DNA of 64,000 nt from Caenorhabditis elegans (Eukaryota > Nematoda > Chromadorea > Rhabditida > Rhabditidae), in contig NC_003283.11 in the NCBI RefSeq assembly GCF_000002985.6, positions 4,464,001 to 4,528,000 on the forward strand, written 5' to 3'. The stretch's first letter is position 1, and each line of letters starts with the position of its first letter. Both the position numbers and the translations under genes were made by a program. Positions 33,467-46,500 of this stretch are shown here, one piece after another. The notes beneath the pieces were generated by a model that was not told where the DNA came from, searched no databases, and saw nothing but the letters and a program-made list of their open reading frames with translations.

Positions 33467-36400
33467 ATGAGCGGCGACTCAAAAGTGTGGGCTCACGCGT
33501 CCGCTGACACTTGGGCTGTTCAAAATGGAATTTCGACGTACGATTTGGACACGTCGAGCATCAAACGAGAGAAGCGGGATCACAATGAGGTAAAATTTAA
33601 GAATTGGTTGTTGTTTTAATTTGCGACTAAATTTCCTAATTAAATTGATTTCTGAAAATTGAAAAAATTTTTGCCGATTAAAAAATTCTTTAGGATCTTC
33701 ACATTGTAGTTTAAGAAATTCAAAAATCAATTTTTAGAATTAAAAATAATTTTATAAATCGAGCTTTGAAGGGTTTTGTATTGTCTGAAACTTCAAAACT
33801 TTTGGAATTTCGGAAAAAAAAATGAAAAAAATGTTCAAAATGAACTGTAATTTTTCAGTTCTGTTACGATAAAATGCTTTCAGAAAATTGATAAAATCTA
33901 TAAAATCAAAATTGTAAAAATTTTAGAGTTTCGAAATTGGTTTTTCATTGAAATATAAATTTCAAGAAACCGGGAAAAAATATTGTAATATTTCGCAAAA
34001 ATTTGAAACATCACATTAAAGGCACACATTGTTTTTTTTTCTGAGTTGGTCTCGCCACAGGAGCTAAATTCAACAGATTTTTTTTCATTTGACATAGGAA
34101 AACAAATTTCAAATTCGGAAATCCACTAAAAATTCAGAATTTATTATGAAAAAAGTATATTAAAGGTGGAATAGCGCCAGTGGGAATTTTGTCTAAATAC
34201 ACTTATAATGATCCAAAACGACCGAATATTATAATAAAACACCCCACAAAATTTTAGCTTTTTCATAATTTCCGTTCAAACTTTTGCCAAATTGCCAAAT
34301 TTTTGAAAAATATGAGCTTTCGAGGAAATCCAAAGCAATGTCGCATGTTTCGCCCCCTACAATGTTTCAACACGAATAATTAAAATAAGCTTAAAGTGTA
34401 AAAAATGTAGGAAAAAACTTTTTTTGGTCGACTTCCAAAATTATGAGTAACAAAAACTGAGTAATTGTCACTTTTTGACCGCAAATAAAAAAATTTAAGA
34501 AAATTTTTGATTGTTTTGATGTTTTTGTTTGATGTGTTTGTTTGATGATGTTTTATTACGATATTCGGTCATTTTGGGACCATAGGAGTGGTTTTTAACA
34601 ATTTCCCCATTGGCGCTACTCCACCTTCAACAACTACCATAAAAATCTAAGAACATATTTTTTGGGTTTACAACCTACCAGTTAAAGTTCATAGAGCTAG
34701 TTCCACACATCCACGATATAATATGCAATTTAACAGCCGATGATCCGATTATCAATATCAACAGCATAAAAGCAATAACAAAATCCTGATAATTTTCACA
34801 CAAATTGTCCGCCGCTTTTATCTTTTCTCTCCTCATTCTTCTTCGTCTCATCATCGCTCCCCCCCCCCCCCCCCCCCCCCCCACCGACCGATTTATCTCT
34901 TTTAATCACATTAATCATGTGTTTCTTATCGAGGGTGGAAAATTGGAAAATTGATAGGCGACATGGAATTTGGCTGCCAAGAATCGGGTACTACTTGGTA
35001 GAAAATGTAAATTTGTGTTAGCTGGAAAACCTGAGGTCCCCCACACTTGACTTTTTGCCTCGTCTCGCTAAAACAAAAAAAAGAGGAAAATGCAATGCAT
35101 GTATTTTTTCGTCGTCGTCGTCGTCGTCGTTTTCTTCGTGTTTGACTTCTTCTACTCCTCTCCAAATTTGCCTTCTCACCCTCCTCTCACACCCGGGGTC
35201 TACTGTACCGAATTGAGTGCCTATTGGCGCAATAGGGCGGGGCCCCGGCGCATCGCTCTCTCTCTCACTCACTCCTTCTCTCGAGGGGGGCTAACAGGGG
35301 AAAATAGACTGAGAGAGAGAGGAGAAGGCAAGCGAGTCGATCTGCCCCCCGGTTGCCCGTTTCTCTCTCTTTCGGTGGTTTCTCGTATTTTTCCCCCACC
35401 AGGGAGAGTCAGAGAGAGGGAGCCCCGCCCACATTCACCCCACCAACCCTCCCCCCAACGATCGGACAAGATTGACATACAACCGTTTTGAAGTGTGTGA
35501 GAAGTTGTCATTTTCGATATTCATCTGTCTGTCATATTATTTACGTTCGTTCCATCATCATCGACATCACACGCAGGGCAGAGAAGAACACACGCCGCCA
35601 CCGCCGGCCCATCAAATCGGCACACTAATCAATCGATCAACGAGAGAAGAAGAAGAAGGGGCGGGCGACAAGCTCTGACCATCATCGTGTGTGTGACAGA
35701 CTGACTGACTGACACCCCGTTGTGGAAAGAGTTTTCGATCCCGACACGACCATCGTTCATCTTATTCAGCAAGGCCCCGTGTGTCGGCAACGACGATGGC
35801 GCAGAGGGTACTTCTTCTTCTTCTTCTCCTTCATTCCGTTTCCCCTCTGCTTCTTCTGACTTTGACATGATACCAGAAAGAGCGCCATCCCTTTTTCCTT
35901 TTCTCCTCTATAATTTATCGTTGTGTTGGGTGGTGGCTCGAGCTCATTCTTGGGTTTCCAATCAGCCATTGCGCCCCCCACCGCGCCGTCGCTGTCGCTT
36001 TTTTCCCGCTTTCTAGATCTCAAAATTGCAATTTTTAGGTGTTCGCCTTGTTTTAAGCGCTGGTTAGTTACAATATAGTTTCCCAAGCTTCAGAATATAG
36101 AAAAACTTGACCCCAAATACCTCGAAAAGTCGTATCTCTGCTCATCTCTAGAAAATCAGTGAATATAATACTTTAAAACTATAGTTCTAGAAAAAACAAA
36201 TATTTTGTCAGCTTAGAACTTTTTGTTTTAACTGAAAATTACAATGAGCTGCCAAATTGAAGCTACGGTCTGCAAGACTAACAGTTGCACCCCATCGTCC
36301 AACTTTGACAGCTTATATCTCAGTTTTCGTTCATCCTATATAAAAATTGTCAACTGGCAAAATCCGTATTATTTCTTTTTCTATAATTTTGTAGTTGACT

Positions 36401-39400
36401 ATTTATTTATATCTTCTAATTGAACCGTGATATAACTTTTCAAAGTGAGGTAGTGAGGTGGAATACTATCGACTTTTGCAAATCGTTAAAATAACACCAG
36501 TGAATATTTCAAAATATAAGTACTTATATTAAGCCCCTCATTCTTAAATTTTTCCTTGCATCGATTAGTTTTAGTTTTAGTTTCCGAAGCCAACACAAGA
36601 ATCACAAATAGTTTTACGATCTTACCGACAGTATCACTTTTTCTCGGGAATCATTTGAAAAAAGATAAGAAAATGTCCCAAATTCCACCCCTTTTCCCCG
36701 TCTTCCCCGCTGACTAATAAAACCCATTAAAATGATTTTGATGAGCTTGGGCTACTGCTTAGAAAAAATGCCTATGACCACCACCACCAATGGTTCCAAA
36801 AAGTGTCAAAAAATTGGCCTCTTTAGTTATCAATACAATTTATCAATTAATCAATTTGAGAGACAAGACACAGAAAAAAGAAAAAAGAAAAAAAAATAGG
36901 AAAGCGTGGTTTCAATTTCTCACTTTATCCTTCCACCGTTATCCCCGTTCACATCTTCTTTTACCCGAATCGGGGGGCCGAGAAGATTTATTTCGTCAAA
37001 AAATCCGCCTATCATCTTGCCGAAATCTGGAACGGCGCCCCTTTGTACCGAAATTTCGAAAAAAAAAAGATTTTGGAGGAAAACTAAAATTATTGATTTT
37101 TTTTTTGCAAAATTTTTGCTAGCCATGTCAGAAGAAGAGATAAGATTTTACCCATAAATCCCTCACATATTTAGGCGCCTTTTAATAAAATTATCTAATC
37201 TTATCCATATTTTTTCAGCAGTTCAACGATGGATATGGTCCACCACCGGGCTCGGCGAGCGCCGACCCAGCCAGTTATATTGCCGATCCGGCGGCGTTTT
37301 ACAATTTGTACACGAATATGGGTGGCGCGCCGACGTCAACTCCGATGATGCACCATGAGATGGGTGAAGCCATGAAACGGGATAAGGAGTCTATTTATGC
37401 GTGAGTTTTTTTTGAATTTTAATTTTATAAAGTCTGCCTACAAGGCCTGCCTTGTGCCTGTTTTTTTTTCAAAATTAAACATTCAACAAGTCATCAAAAA
37501 TTTGTGAAAAAAATTCAAAAGTAGGCGGTAGGCAGGCAAAACATAGGTCCTCATGTTTGGAGACGTGCCTGAGAAGCTGAAGCTAAAAAATTTTGACGTA
37601 AAAAAAATTAAAAAATTTCAAAATTTTCTGCTTCTAAATTTCGTTAAAATTATTACATTTTCAAAATACTTTCAAATCGCTAAAAAAAATTGATTTTTAA
37701 CAATTTTCAAATTTTCAGCCATCCACTCTATCCACTTCTAGTTCTCCTATTCGAAAAATGCGAGCTCGCCACGTCAACGCCCCGAGACACGTCACGCGAC
37801 GGATCCACGTCATCGGACGTGTGCTCCAGCGCGTCTTTCAAAGATGATCTCAACGAATTTGTAAGACATGTAAGTTTCGGGGAAATAATAAAATGAAAAA
37901 AAAGAAAGTTTTACAGACCCAAGAGAATGCTGACAAGCAGTACTATGTACCGAATCCACAACTAGATCAAATTATGCTCCAATCGATTCAGATGCTTCGA
38001 TTCCATCTGTTGGAGCTTGAAAAGGTGAGCATGAAAATTGAAATGAAATTCAACAAAAAAAACGTAATGCAAAAAAATAATCGTCTGCGTCTCGTACTTT
38101 ATTTATTTTTTAGACAAAAAGTTGAGACTCCGCTTTGTGTGTGTGTGAACAGTTATCAGTTATCAGCTCCGCGTTCTGAAATGCACTTTCCCAATTTGGG
38201 GCGCCGACTGGCACCGTATCAGTGTGTTGAAGAGAGCTAGTTGAAAAAAGTGCATTTCTACGATTTTTGGTTTATTTTTCCAGGCTTTTGGTAACGGCCT
38301 AGGCTTCCAATTTATTTTTTACACGCTTTTTTTACGGCTTATGTCTCAATTGGCTTTAGTCTTATCAAAAAATTTTTAACTATTAAAATGTAGGAAAATA
38401 TTTGGTAAGTATTCTGTCAGTAGGCAATTTTTTGATAAGACCAAAGGGAACCGAGATATAAGCTGTCAAATTGGAGCAACTGGGGTGCAAAAAATTCGGT
38501 ATTTATCGTTTAATTTTCTTTAATTCGCACACACTTTGGACACTGAATTTTTAAATCGATTTGTTAACTCTTTTAATTCCAGGTCCACGAGCTCTGCGAC
38601 AACTTCTGCAATCGATACGTGGTCTGTCTGAAAGGCAAAATGCCGCTGGATATCGTTGGCGACGAGCGTGCCTCATCCTCACAACCACCAATGTCCCCCG
38701 GAAGCATGGGACACCTCGGTCACTCATCGTCCCCATCGATGGCCGGTGGAGCGACGCCGATGCACTATCCACCACCATACGAACCGCAATCAGTTCCATT
38801 GCCGGAGAATGCTGGCGTAATGGGAGGGCATCCGATGGAGGTGAGAAATAGATTGGAAGGGAGGGTATAGGGATTGAATGATGTAGAGTAACAACTGACA
38901 CTTTTTCGAGGGAGGGGGATTGTAGATAATTTAGTGGGTAGTGATGACGATCATGTGTGCGATAAATTTATCTGCAGGTCCTTTGAAGCTTAGTTTTTTT
39001 GGTGGGTATTTGAGGCTTTCAAATCTAAAAAAAAATGTTTTGAAATGTAGAATTTCAAAATTAGTTTTGTTTCAAGCTTCAAGTTTATACCTTATTTAGG
39101 CCACACAAAAAAGGACCTGATGAAAAATGGAAAGGCCGCGGCGCGCCGTAAATCGACCCCAGCCGTAGCCGAGCCAAAATGGCCTAATTCGGCAAACTCT
39201 TATATTTCAAAATACACCACCAGCAAACTGAACGTCAAATTTCTAGGAAAAAAATTATGCTGTGATATTACACATCGCGCGTTGTTTAGCATGCTGTTTT
39301 TTGAAATTATTGCCATGCACTGGCACGCTGATCTTTTGGTCGGGTCTAGCTTCACTTAATATCAGACATTATCAAATCAATAGAGCACACTTTCCCTTTT

Positions 39401-40525
39401 GTTGAACTCCAATCCGTTCCCCCCCCCCCCCCCCCCCCTCCCCCCCCAAATCACAACTGTCGACGCCTCCTCTTTAGGATAATTTGGCCACAAATATGGA
39501 GTCAATCTAGTAAAGTGCGCCTAGGCGAAAGATATATAGGGTGTCAATAATTGGATTTGCACACCGATACACATTCTGACCACACATAGGATCTCCCCTC
39601 GCTCTTTATCTCTGTCTCGTCTCACTGGGACGATGTATTTAGAGTGTCAAATGATTAAGCGAATATGGGTGTGCACAGCGGGATTTGGGGTTGTGTTGGG
39701 TAAACGATTTGGGAACGCAATGTTCGAGGCGGTGGTAGCCGGCGGCGGTGGCGGCTGCTTGCCTCGAACAATAAGAAAGTACTTGACTCAATGGGATTCA
39801 ACAAGGGGGAGAAGGGGGTAGCGGTAAAAAGAAGACGACGTTCGAATTTGCATAATTTGGTTTTTTGAGAGAGGAATCGTTCGGTTCTTCATGTCTGCCG
39901 CCACAGAAAAATCAACAGGGGAATAAAAATTCATCTACACAACTAAAATGTTCAAGTTTCAGGGATCATCAATGGCTTATTCGATGGCTGGAATGGCGGC
40001 CGCTGCCGCATCATCATCATCGTCTTCCAACCAAGCAGGGGACCACCCTTTAGCGAACGGCGGGACGCTCCACTCGACGGCTGGAGCCTCCCAGACGCTG
40101 TTGCCCATAGCCGTCAGTAGTCCTTCGACGTGCTCGTCGGGTGGTCTAAGACAGGATTCGACACCCTTGTCCGGTGAGACACCCATGGGTCATGCGAACG
40201 GAAATTCGATGGATTCGATTTCAGAAGCTGGTGAGTTGGTTTTTTTCTAAGTTCCTAGATGTTAATGGGATATGGTACTTTTTAAAGGCTCCTTCAATAA
40301 GTGACCTTCAGAATAACAGTAGAAACATTCCACGTGTCGACATACCTATTGTCGCCTCGGCTAACAGCTCCCTCCTGTATATCGGACCTATGTGATGCTC
40401 TCCCTGGAACTTTTTCTCTTATATCCTCATTGTCATTTTTTCAACTTAACCTCTACTGTCTCTTTTCTTCCCTTTATTTCAGTCCAAGCATGAATACAAT
40501 TCATTTTTCCAATAATTCATTTTCC

Positions 40526-40566
<41 letters not shown>

Positions 40567-43500
40567 TATGTGCATGCAACTGACACTTCATTTTAATTCT
40601 TTGTTGGTTAGCTCCACCGCCGCTTTTCATGTGTTATTATTCTTGCGCAGGTCCCCTGCTTCACCACGCACCGCCGCTTCTTCAACAACAGCTTCTTCAT
40701 CATCATCAGCATCAAGATTTTCTGCCTCATCATCCCCAACCGCCACAGAATATCATTGAGCAAAGCCTTCACTGTGCCGGTGTCTCGATGCTTGACGCTT
40801 CTCTTGTGCCTCCGTCGTCCTCGTCGTCTGAATATCATGGTGATATGATGTCCATGTACCCACATGATCCCACAACCATGTACCATCAAGAGCTGGGTGG
40901 TCCTTATGATTTTGGTGACTATGGTACACCTGACGTCGTAATGATGGACGCTGACGTCAAGAATATAAATTTAGCACCCTCGTCGGCATCATCGTCGTCG
41001 TCCTCGAAGAATAAACCGTCGACGCCGAACGGAGGACGGATAGGCAAAAGTCGAGGACGGGGAATTTTTCCGAAACAGGCGACAAATCGACTTCGGCAGT
41101 GGCTTTTTCAAAATCTTACGGTAAGGAGTTTTTTGTTTGAAAATGATGTCTTTTTGGTTTATTCACAATTTATGTTCACTAAACTTTTGTTTCTGTCTTT
41201 TGTTCATTTTACTCCTTCTTCTTCTTATTCTTCATGTTTTATCTGATCTCATTCTTATTCCAAAATCATCCGCTGTCCCCTTAAAATAAGAGCATCATTA
41301 GGGTCCGAATACAGGAGGGTCTAGATCCTTGCCGATCATGACCCGAAATGTATTCCAGGCGACGAGTTCTCCGTGTGCGGATCGAATGATGATGGTCGAG
41401 ATTCGGTGCTGTCCGACTCGGCAAACGGAAGTCAGAATGGCAAGCGAAAAGTGCCGAAAGTATTTTCAAAGGAGGCGATTACCAAATTCCGCGCGTGGTT
41501 ATTTCACAATTTGACGGTAAGGGTGCAGGCTTATCTCGAATATTAATCTCAAGTTCTTTTTCTCTTTTTTCTCACTTTTTTTTGTCTGATTCATTTCTCA
41601 CCTTTCTTCCTCACTTTCTCTGTGTGAGCGCCCATGTCTTCATCATCATCGACACCTCCTACAGTAATCTAGATTTGCAAAACTTGTTGGGAGGTCGTCG
41701 TCGTCCGGAGGCAAGGGACGTACACATACTAGTGTAACACTGAATTTTTACAACTGGTCAGAGGTCACTTTTGTGGTCCCCCTACCCCAAACAGATGATG
41801 AGAGAAGGGGCTAATGTTCAATTTTCAGCATCCCTACCCATCAGAAGAGCAGAAGAAACAGTTGGCAAAAGAAACGGGTCTCACAATTCTTCAGGTTAAC
41901 AACTGGTACGTTATTTTATCTACATATGTAATAGTTTATACTTTTCGGCATGAGCCTATCAAAAAGAGGGGGAGAAAAGTTTATGTAAAGATGGTGTAGA
42001 GAGCTCACTCAGCTATCAGATTACGCTTTTTGTCGGTGACTTCATATGTGTGTGCGCGCGTGCGGGATCGAGGATAAACACTGTGTTTGACCTACCCGGA
42101 GTTGCGTCATCGGGTCATTGATGAGGGGTTAGATTATCAGGAAGGGTAGGAAGTTTTGGGATTTACTATATTTGTCCATTTTGGGGACTATTGCCAGATT
42201 TGATAGGTTGTGCTGCTTTGGCGTGATTTTGCGATTTTCTGAAGTTCGTGTTAAAGGATTTTTTGATAGCTTTTTATTAGGGATTTTGTAAGCACGTATT
42301 CAAGGTTTTTGCAACATTTTTATAGTTAGTCTAAGTTATTTTTGAAAATAGATAAATTAAAAGCTCTGCTAGGCCTATCCAAATACCGTTTTTTTCCATA
42401 TTAGACTTTCTCCCGTCATTGATCTGATTGGCTTACGGCGACGGCTTATATCTCAGCTGTCTTAAGGTTTACCAAAAAATGATCAACTAACAAAATGTAG
42501 AAAAATATTTTGCACGTTTTTTGTTAGTTGACAGTTTTTTGATATGACTAAACGGAAACGAGATATAAGCTGTCAAAGTGAAGCGAGAGGTGCAAGTCTA
42601 ATAGGGAAGTACGGTACTCTTACTCGCGGCGAGACCCATTTAAATGAACCCGTGCTCCTTGAAGTTCTAGATTCAAAAACTTCCAAAACTCTAATAGATT
42701 GTACAGTATAATCAATCTAGCTTGTGTCCAACTTTCTCCGCACCTGTTTGATTTACGGGGTGTGAATAGAGACATTGAAAAATGGATAATGGTGTTACCA
42801 CCGCCCATCATCATCATCATCATGATACGTTTTCCAATTAAATCACGCTCCATTGCACACACAGAAAGTGATCGGTTAATGGGATGCGCATGTCACCAGA
42901 TACAGAGCCACGTTAATTAGTGGTTAGCAACAACTGTTGTTGGGACAACAAGTAAATTGACGGTTTTTGTTACAGCGTAAAACTGTCTTTGTTTTCTTTG
43001 TCATCACAGCTCCATCGGAAATTGTAGGCCTGAATAGGTAAAACGTCTACCTACAAAACTGGAAATAAACTTTTGCACTTCTGCACTTTTTCGCTGATCG
43101 TTTTCTTTTTCAAAATCTCATTAATCTTCGTCTACACCACAACCACGAGCGGCGGCGCAACTTTTTGTTGTGCCCGTTCCAAGAATAACTGTACTACCTC
43201 CACCACCTTCATTCAGATTCAGCCCTCATTATCCTATTCCGCGTTTCCTTTCTCCGCGACCACTACTACTACGACGACGACGAACAACGCTCATTTAGTG
43301 GACATTTGACTGACATTTCGTGTCAAACTGACATACGACCACCCCTGTCGAATGGGGTGGTCCACCTTTCATGCTCCTCCTTGCCTCTTTTTGGAAGGTG
43401 GTGCTGTGAGGGGGCTTACAGATGGGGATTAGGAAGCTGATGATAGGGGTTGATAACGGTAGATGCTTCTCCCGAAGGAGTTGGAAGATTGATGGAACCG

Positions 43501-46500
43501 AGGGGAAGGAAGAGAAGCTGCTTGGTATTGCGCTAATGCATAACAAATTTTTGTTTTCTGCAGAAGCTTCTGATCTACATAGTTCGGGGGGGAGAAAATT
43601 AGAAAATTCAATTAAAAGTTAAATACCAATTTTGTTATTGTCCCACTGATAGTTTCCTAATCTTAAATTCTGTCTAACTTGAGGGATGCATCCAGGTTCT
43701 CAATCTAAACTGAAAAAGTCCCCCTAAGCAAGATGAATCACAGATGTTCGCGGCAACTACTATGTTTCAAAAAAAAAATTTCAAAACTGGCAACAGTTGA
43801 AAAGAATCTTCTTCATCCTTCTCCTCTCTTGTCGTCTTCATCGTCCCCTGTCGATTACCGTATCCCTCTCGTTGCTTCTCTATTACTCTCTCTCCATCTA
43901 TTCCTTCTCTCCAAGGCGGCAATTCGAACAGAGGGAGTCTGGAAATAGTGTAGACGGCAAAGAGATTGGAGAGAGTTGGCTGGCAGAGAGACAGCCTTGG
44001 CAATGATGGATCGCCGCAGCTGGCGACGTTGACAAGCCAAAGGCGAAGCAGATACAGCCAGTGGGAAATATAGAGTAAGAAGAGAGTGGAAAGAGGCACA
44101 CACACACACACACACACAGGGACGTGCTTCGGATGTGGAGAAGAAGGGTTCTCTGGAAAAATTGTGAGAGAGAGTGAAAAAGATGAAGAAAAACTGCAGG
44201 CAAAATAGATGAAGAAGCGCTTCTTCATAAAGAAGAGTCGGGGGTCGATTTGTCAATTTGGTTGATGGTGAAGGTGTCAATTTATGAGGAAAAGAGTGAT
44301 TGCTTTTTTCGGCGGTTTTCGACGACGAGACTTGATGGTGATGATACGGGTAGGAGGGACAGAACAGGGACAAGATTTATAGAGACAGTTGAGAATTGAT
44401 AAAGATTGACAAGGTACTAAGATTGATGGTGGGAAAAAGGAAATTGAGAAAAGTTGGGGTGATGATAGGGGAATATGGTTTAGCTCTGTAAAGTTAAACT
44501 TAAAATCTGAATTTTAAATTTAGAATTATGACTACGAATACAAATTCTATAGCTCTGAATAGTTAACCGGGGACGCTCTACAGAAGCTCCTAGGAAATTC
44601 TAGTATCGGAGCATTTCTGATTACGAATGCAAATGTTATGGCCTAAAATTACTCCGATTAGATTTTTAGGCTCCGGTCCAGTCCTGTCAATTTTTTTTCT
44701 GAAACTCTGAAAGTTTAAATAAACGTCTCAAACAAAACTATAATATTTACAAATCAGGTTCCTTTTAGAAAGTTTCTATTTATATGTATCGTTTCATTTT
44801 CTTTACTATTAGTTCAATCGATTCAGAACAGTTTGCACATAAATTCCTAACCGGGTCTTACCACGAATTTAAGCCATGAAATTTGATGAAAGGCTACTAT
44901 TGGTCCCTACATGAAAATAACTAATGTTTGAATTTATTTGCTACACATTGAAAACGTTATGTTGAAAATGCAGTGAATCTTGTAAAGCAGCATTAGTTTG
45001 CCACGTAGTGTCAGAATGTCTCATTTCAGCTTGATCTACATAGATCTACAAAAAATGCGGGAAAAGAGAAACAGAGTTCTCAACTGGTTTCGTATTGTTA
45101 AGAACGTGCGGACGTCACATATTTTTGGGCGAAAAATTCCCGCATTTTTTGTAGATCAAGCCGTAAAGGGACAGCCATGCACCGCGTGGTTTACCATTTT
45201 TCTTTTTTTTTTTGAGGCTCTATATATCCCCAGAAAAATCGAGCAAAAAAGTGATCAACTGAAAATTTATAGAGCATGCTTTCTATAGCTCTTCAGTTGA
45301 ACTTTTTTTTCATAAAAAATTGGTTTCATAATCTTTCTGAAACAAATTTTTCAGATTAAAAATTTCAGGCTCATTCTGATTCCCTTTCACAGTCCCAAAC
45401 TAAATTCTAAACCAATCAGATAATCATCTATAACACACACTTGTGCCCTCATGAACCCCGTAAAGCCACGCTATAAAATCGTTTTTTATGGGCTCGTCAA
45501 ATAGTTGTCTCCCCCCGTCCATCCATCTCCTCCCAAGTTTATATTACGAGTGTGACACAAGTCATTGCCCCCCTCCACTGGTCACTTAGGTTCTTTAAGT
45601 TGTGGTTAACGCGATTTATGCGATTTTTATGATCTACCCCCGAATGCAACTTAGTTGTTTCTTGCAATTGCAACATTGATTCTTATCATCATCTGCCTCC
45701 TCTCCTTGCCACTAGCCTTGGTTTAAGTGAGACGCACATAAATTGTCACGATTTGACACTTTTAGTGGCTGTTTGGGTCCGATCGGACATCGCGATGCAA
45801 CTTGGAAATTATTTGTTGGGGGAACGAGATTTAGATGAGATTCCATTGAAACTTCTTCCTAAAAATATTTTTCTGCAGGTTCATCAACGCTCGACGACGA
45901 ATTGTACAGCCAATGATTGATCAGAACAACCGAGCCGGGCGTAGCGGTCAGATGAATGTTTGTAAAAATCGACGACGAAATCGAAGTGAGCAGTCACCTG
46001 GGCCAAGTCCCGATTCGGGATCGGACAGTGGAGCAAACTATTCACCGGATCCATCGTCGCTAGCGGCGAGCACAGCAATGCCGTACCCAGCCGAATTCTA
46101 CATGCAGAGGACGATGCCGTACGGTGGATTTCCATCATTCACAAATCCGTGAGTTTTTAACTTTTCTAAAATAGTTTTAAAAATTGTACGAATAGCTTAT
46201 ACCAAATTACTGAAATTTTTTAACAGAGCTCTGAAATTTTGGGATTTTTTGTCGGTCGCGGTCGCCTACTTTTCTAATAACTTTGAAAACGTTCTGAAAT
46301 TTTTTCGAATAAAACTCTAGTGCTCCCTGGCTTATATAGAATTGAAAACGACTTTTAAACTTTTAAAAGTTTAGGCCTAAGCCTGAGCCTGAACCTAACC
46401 CAAAACCTAAGCCTAAGCCTTAGTCTAACTTACGCCTACGCCTAAGCCTACGCTTAAGACTAAGCCTAAGGCTAAACCTAAGCCTAGGCCTAATCCTAAG

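Noticed and set aside
39120..39359. 79-codon frame in unc-62 intron 5 with [16 protein letters not shown]
   Set aside because: GC-rich repeat-like DNA with no acceptor or donor in phase with exons 5 and 6. The known unc-62 product needs no exon here.
43767..44373. Long minus-strand frames (153 and 172 codons) in unc-62 intron 8
   Set aside because: GA/CT-rich low-complexity DNA with an (AC)11 run. Translations are Ser/Leu/Phe-rich without a recognisable domain or splice context.
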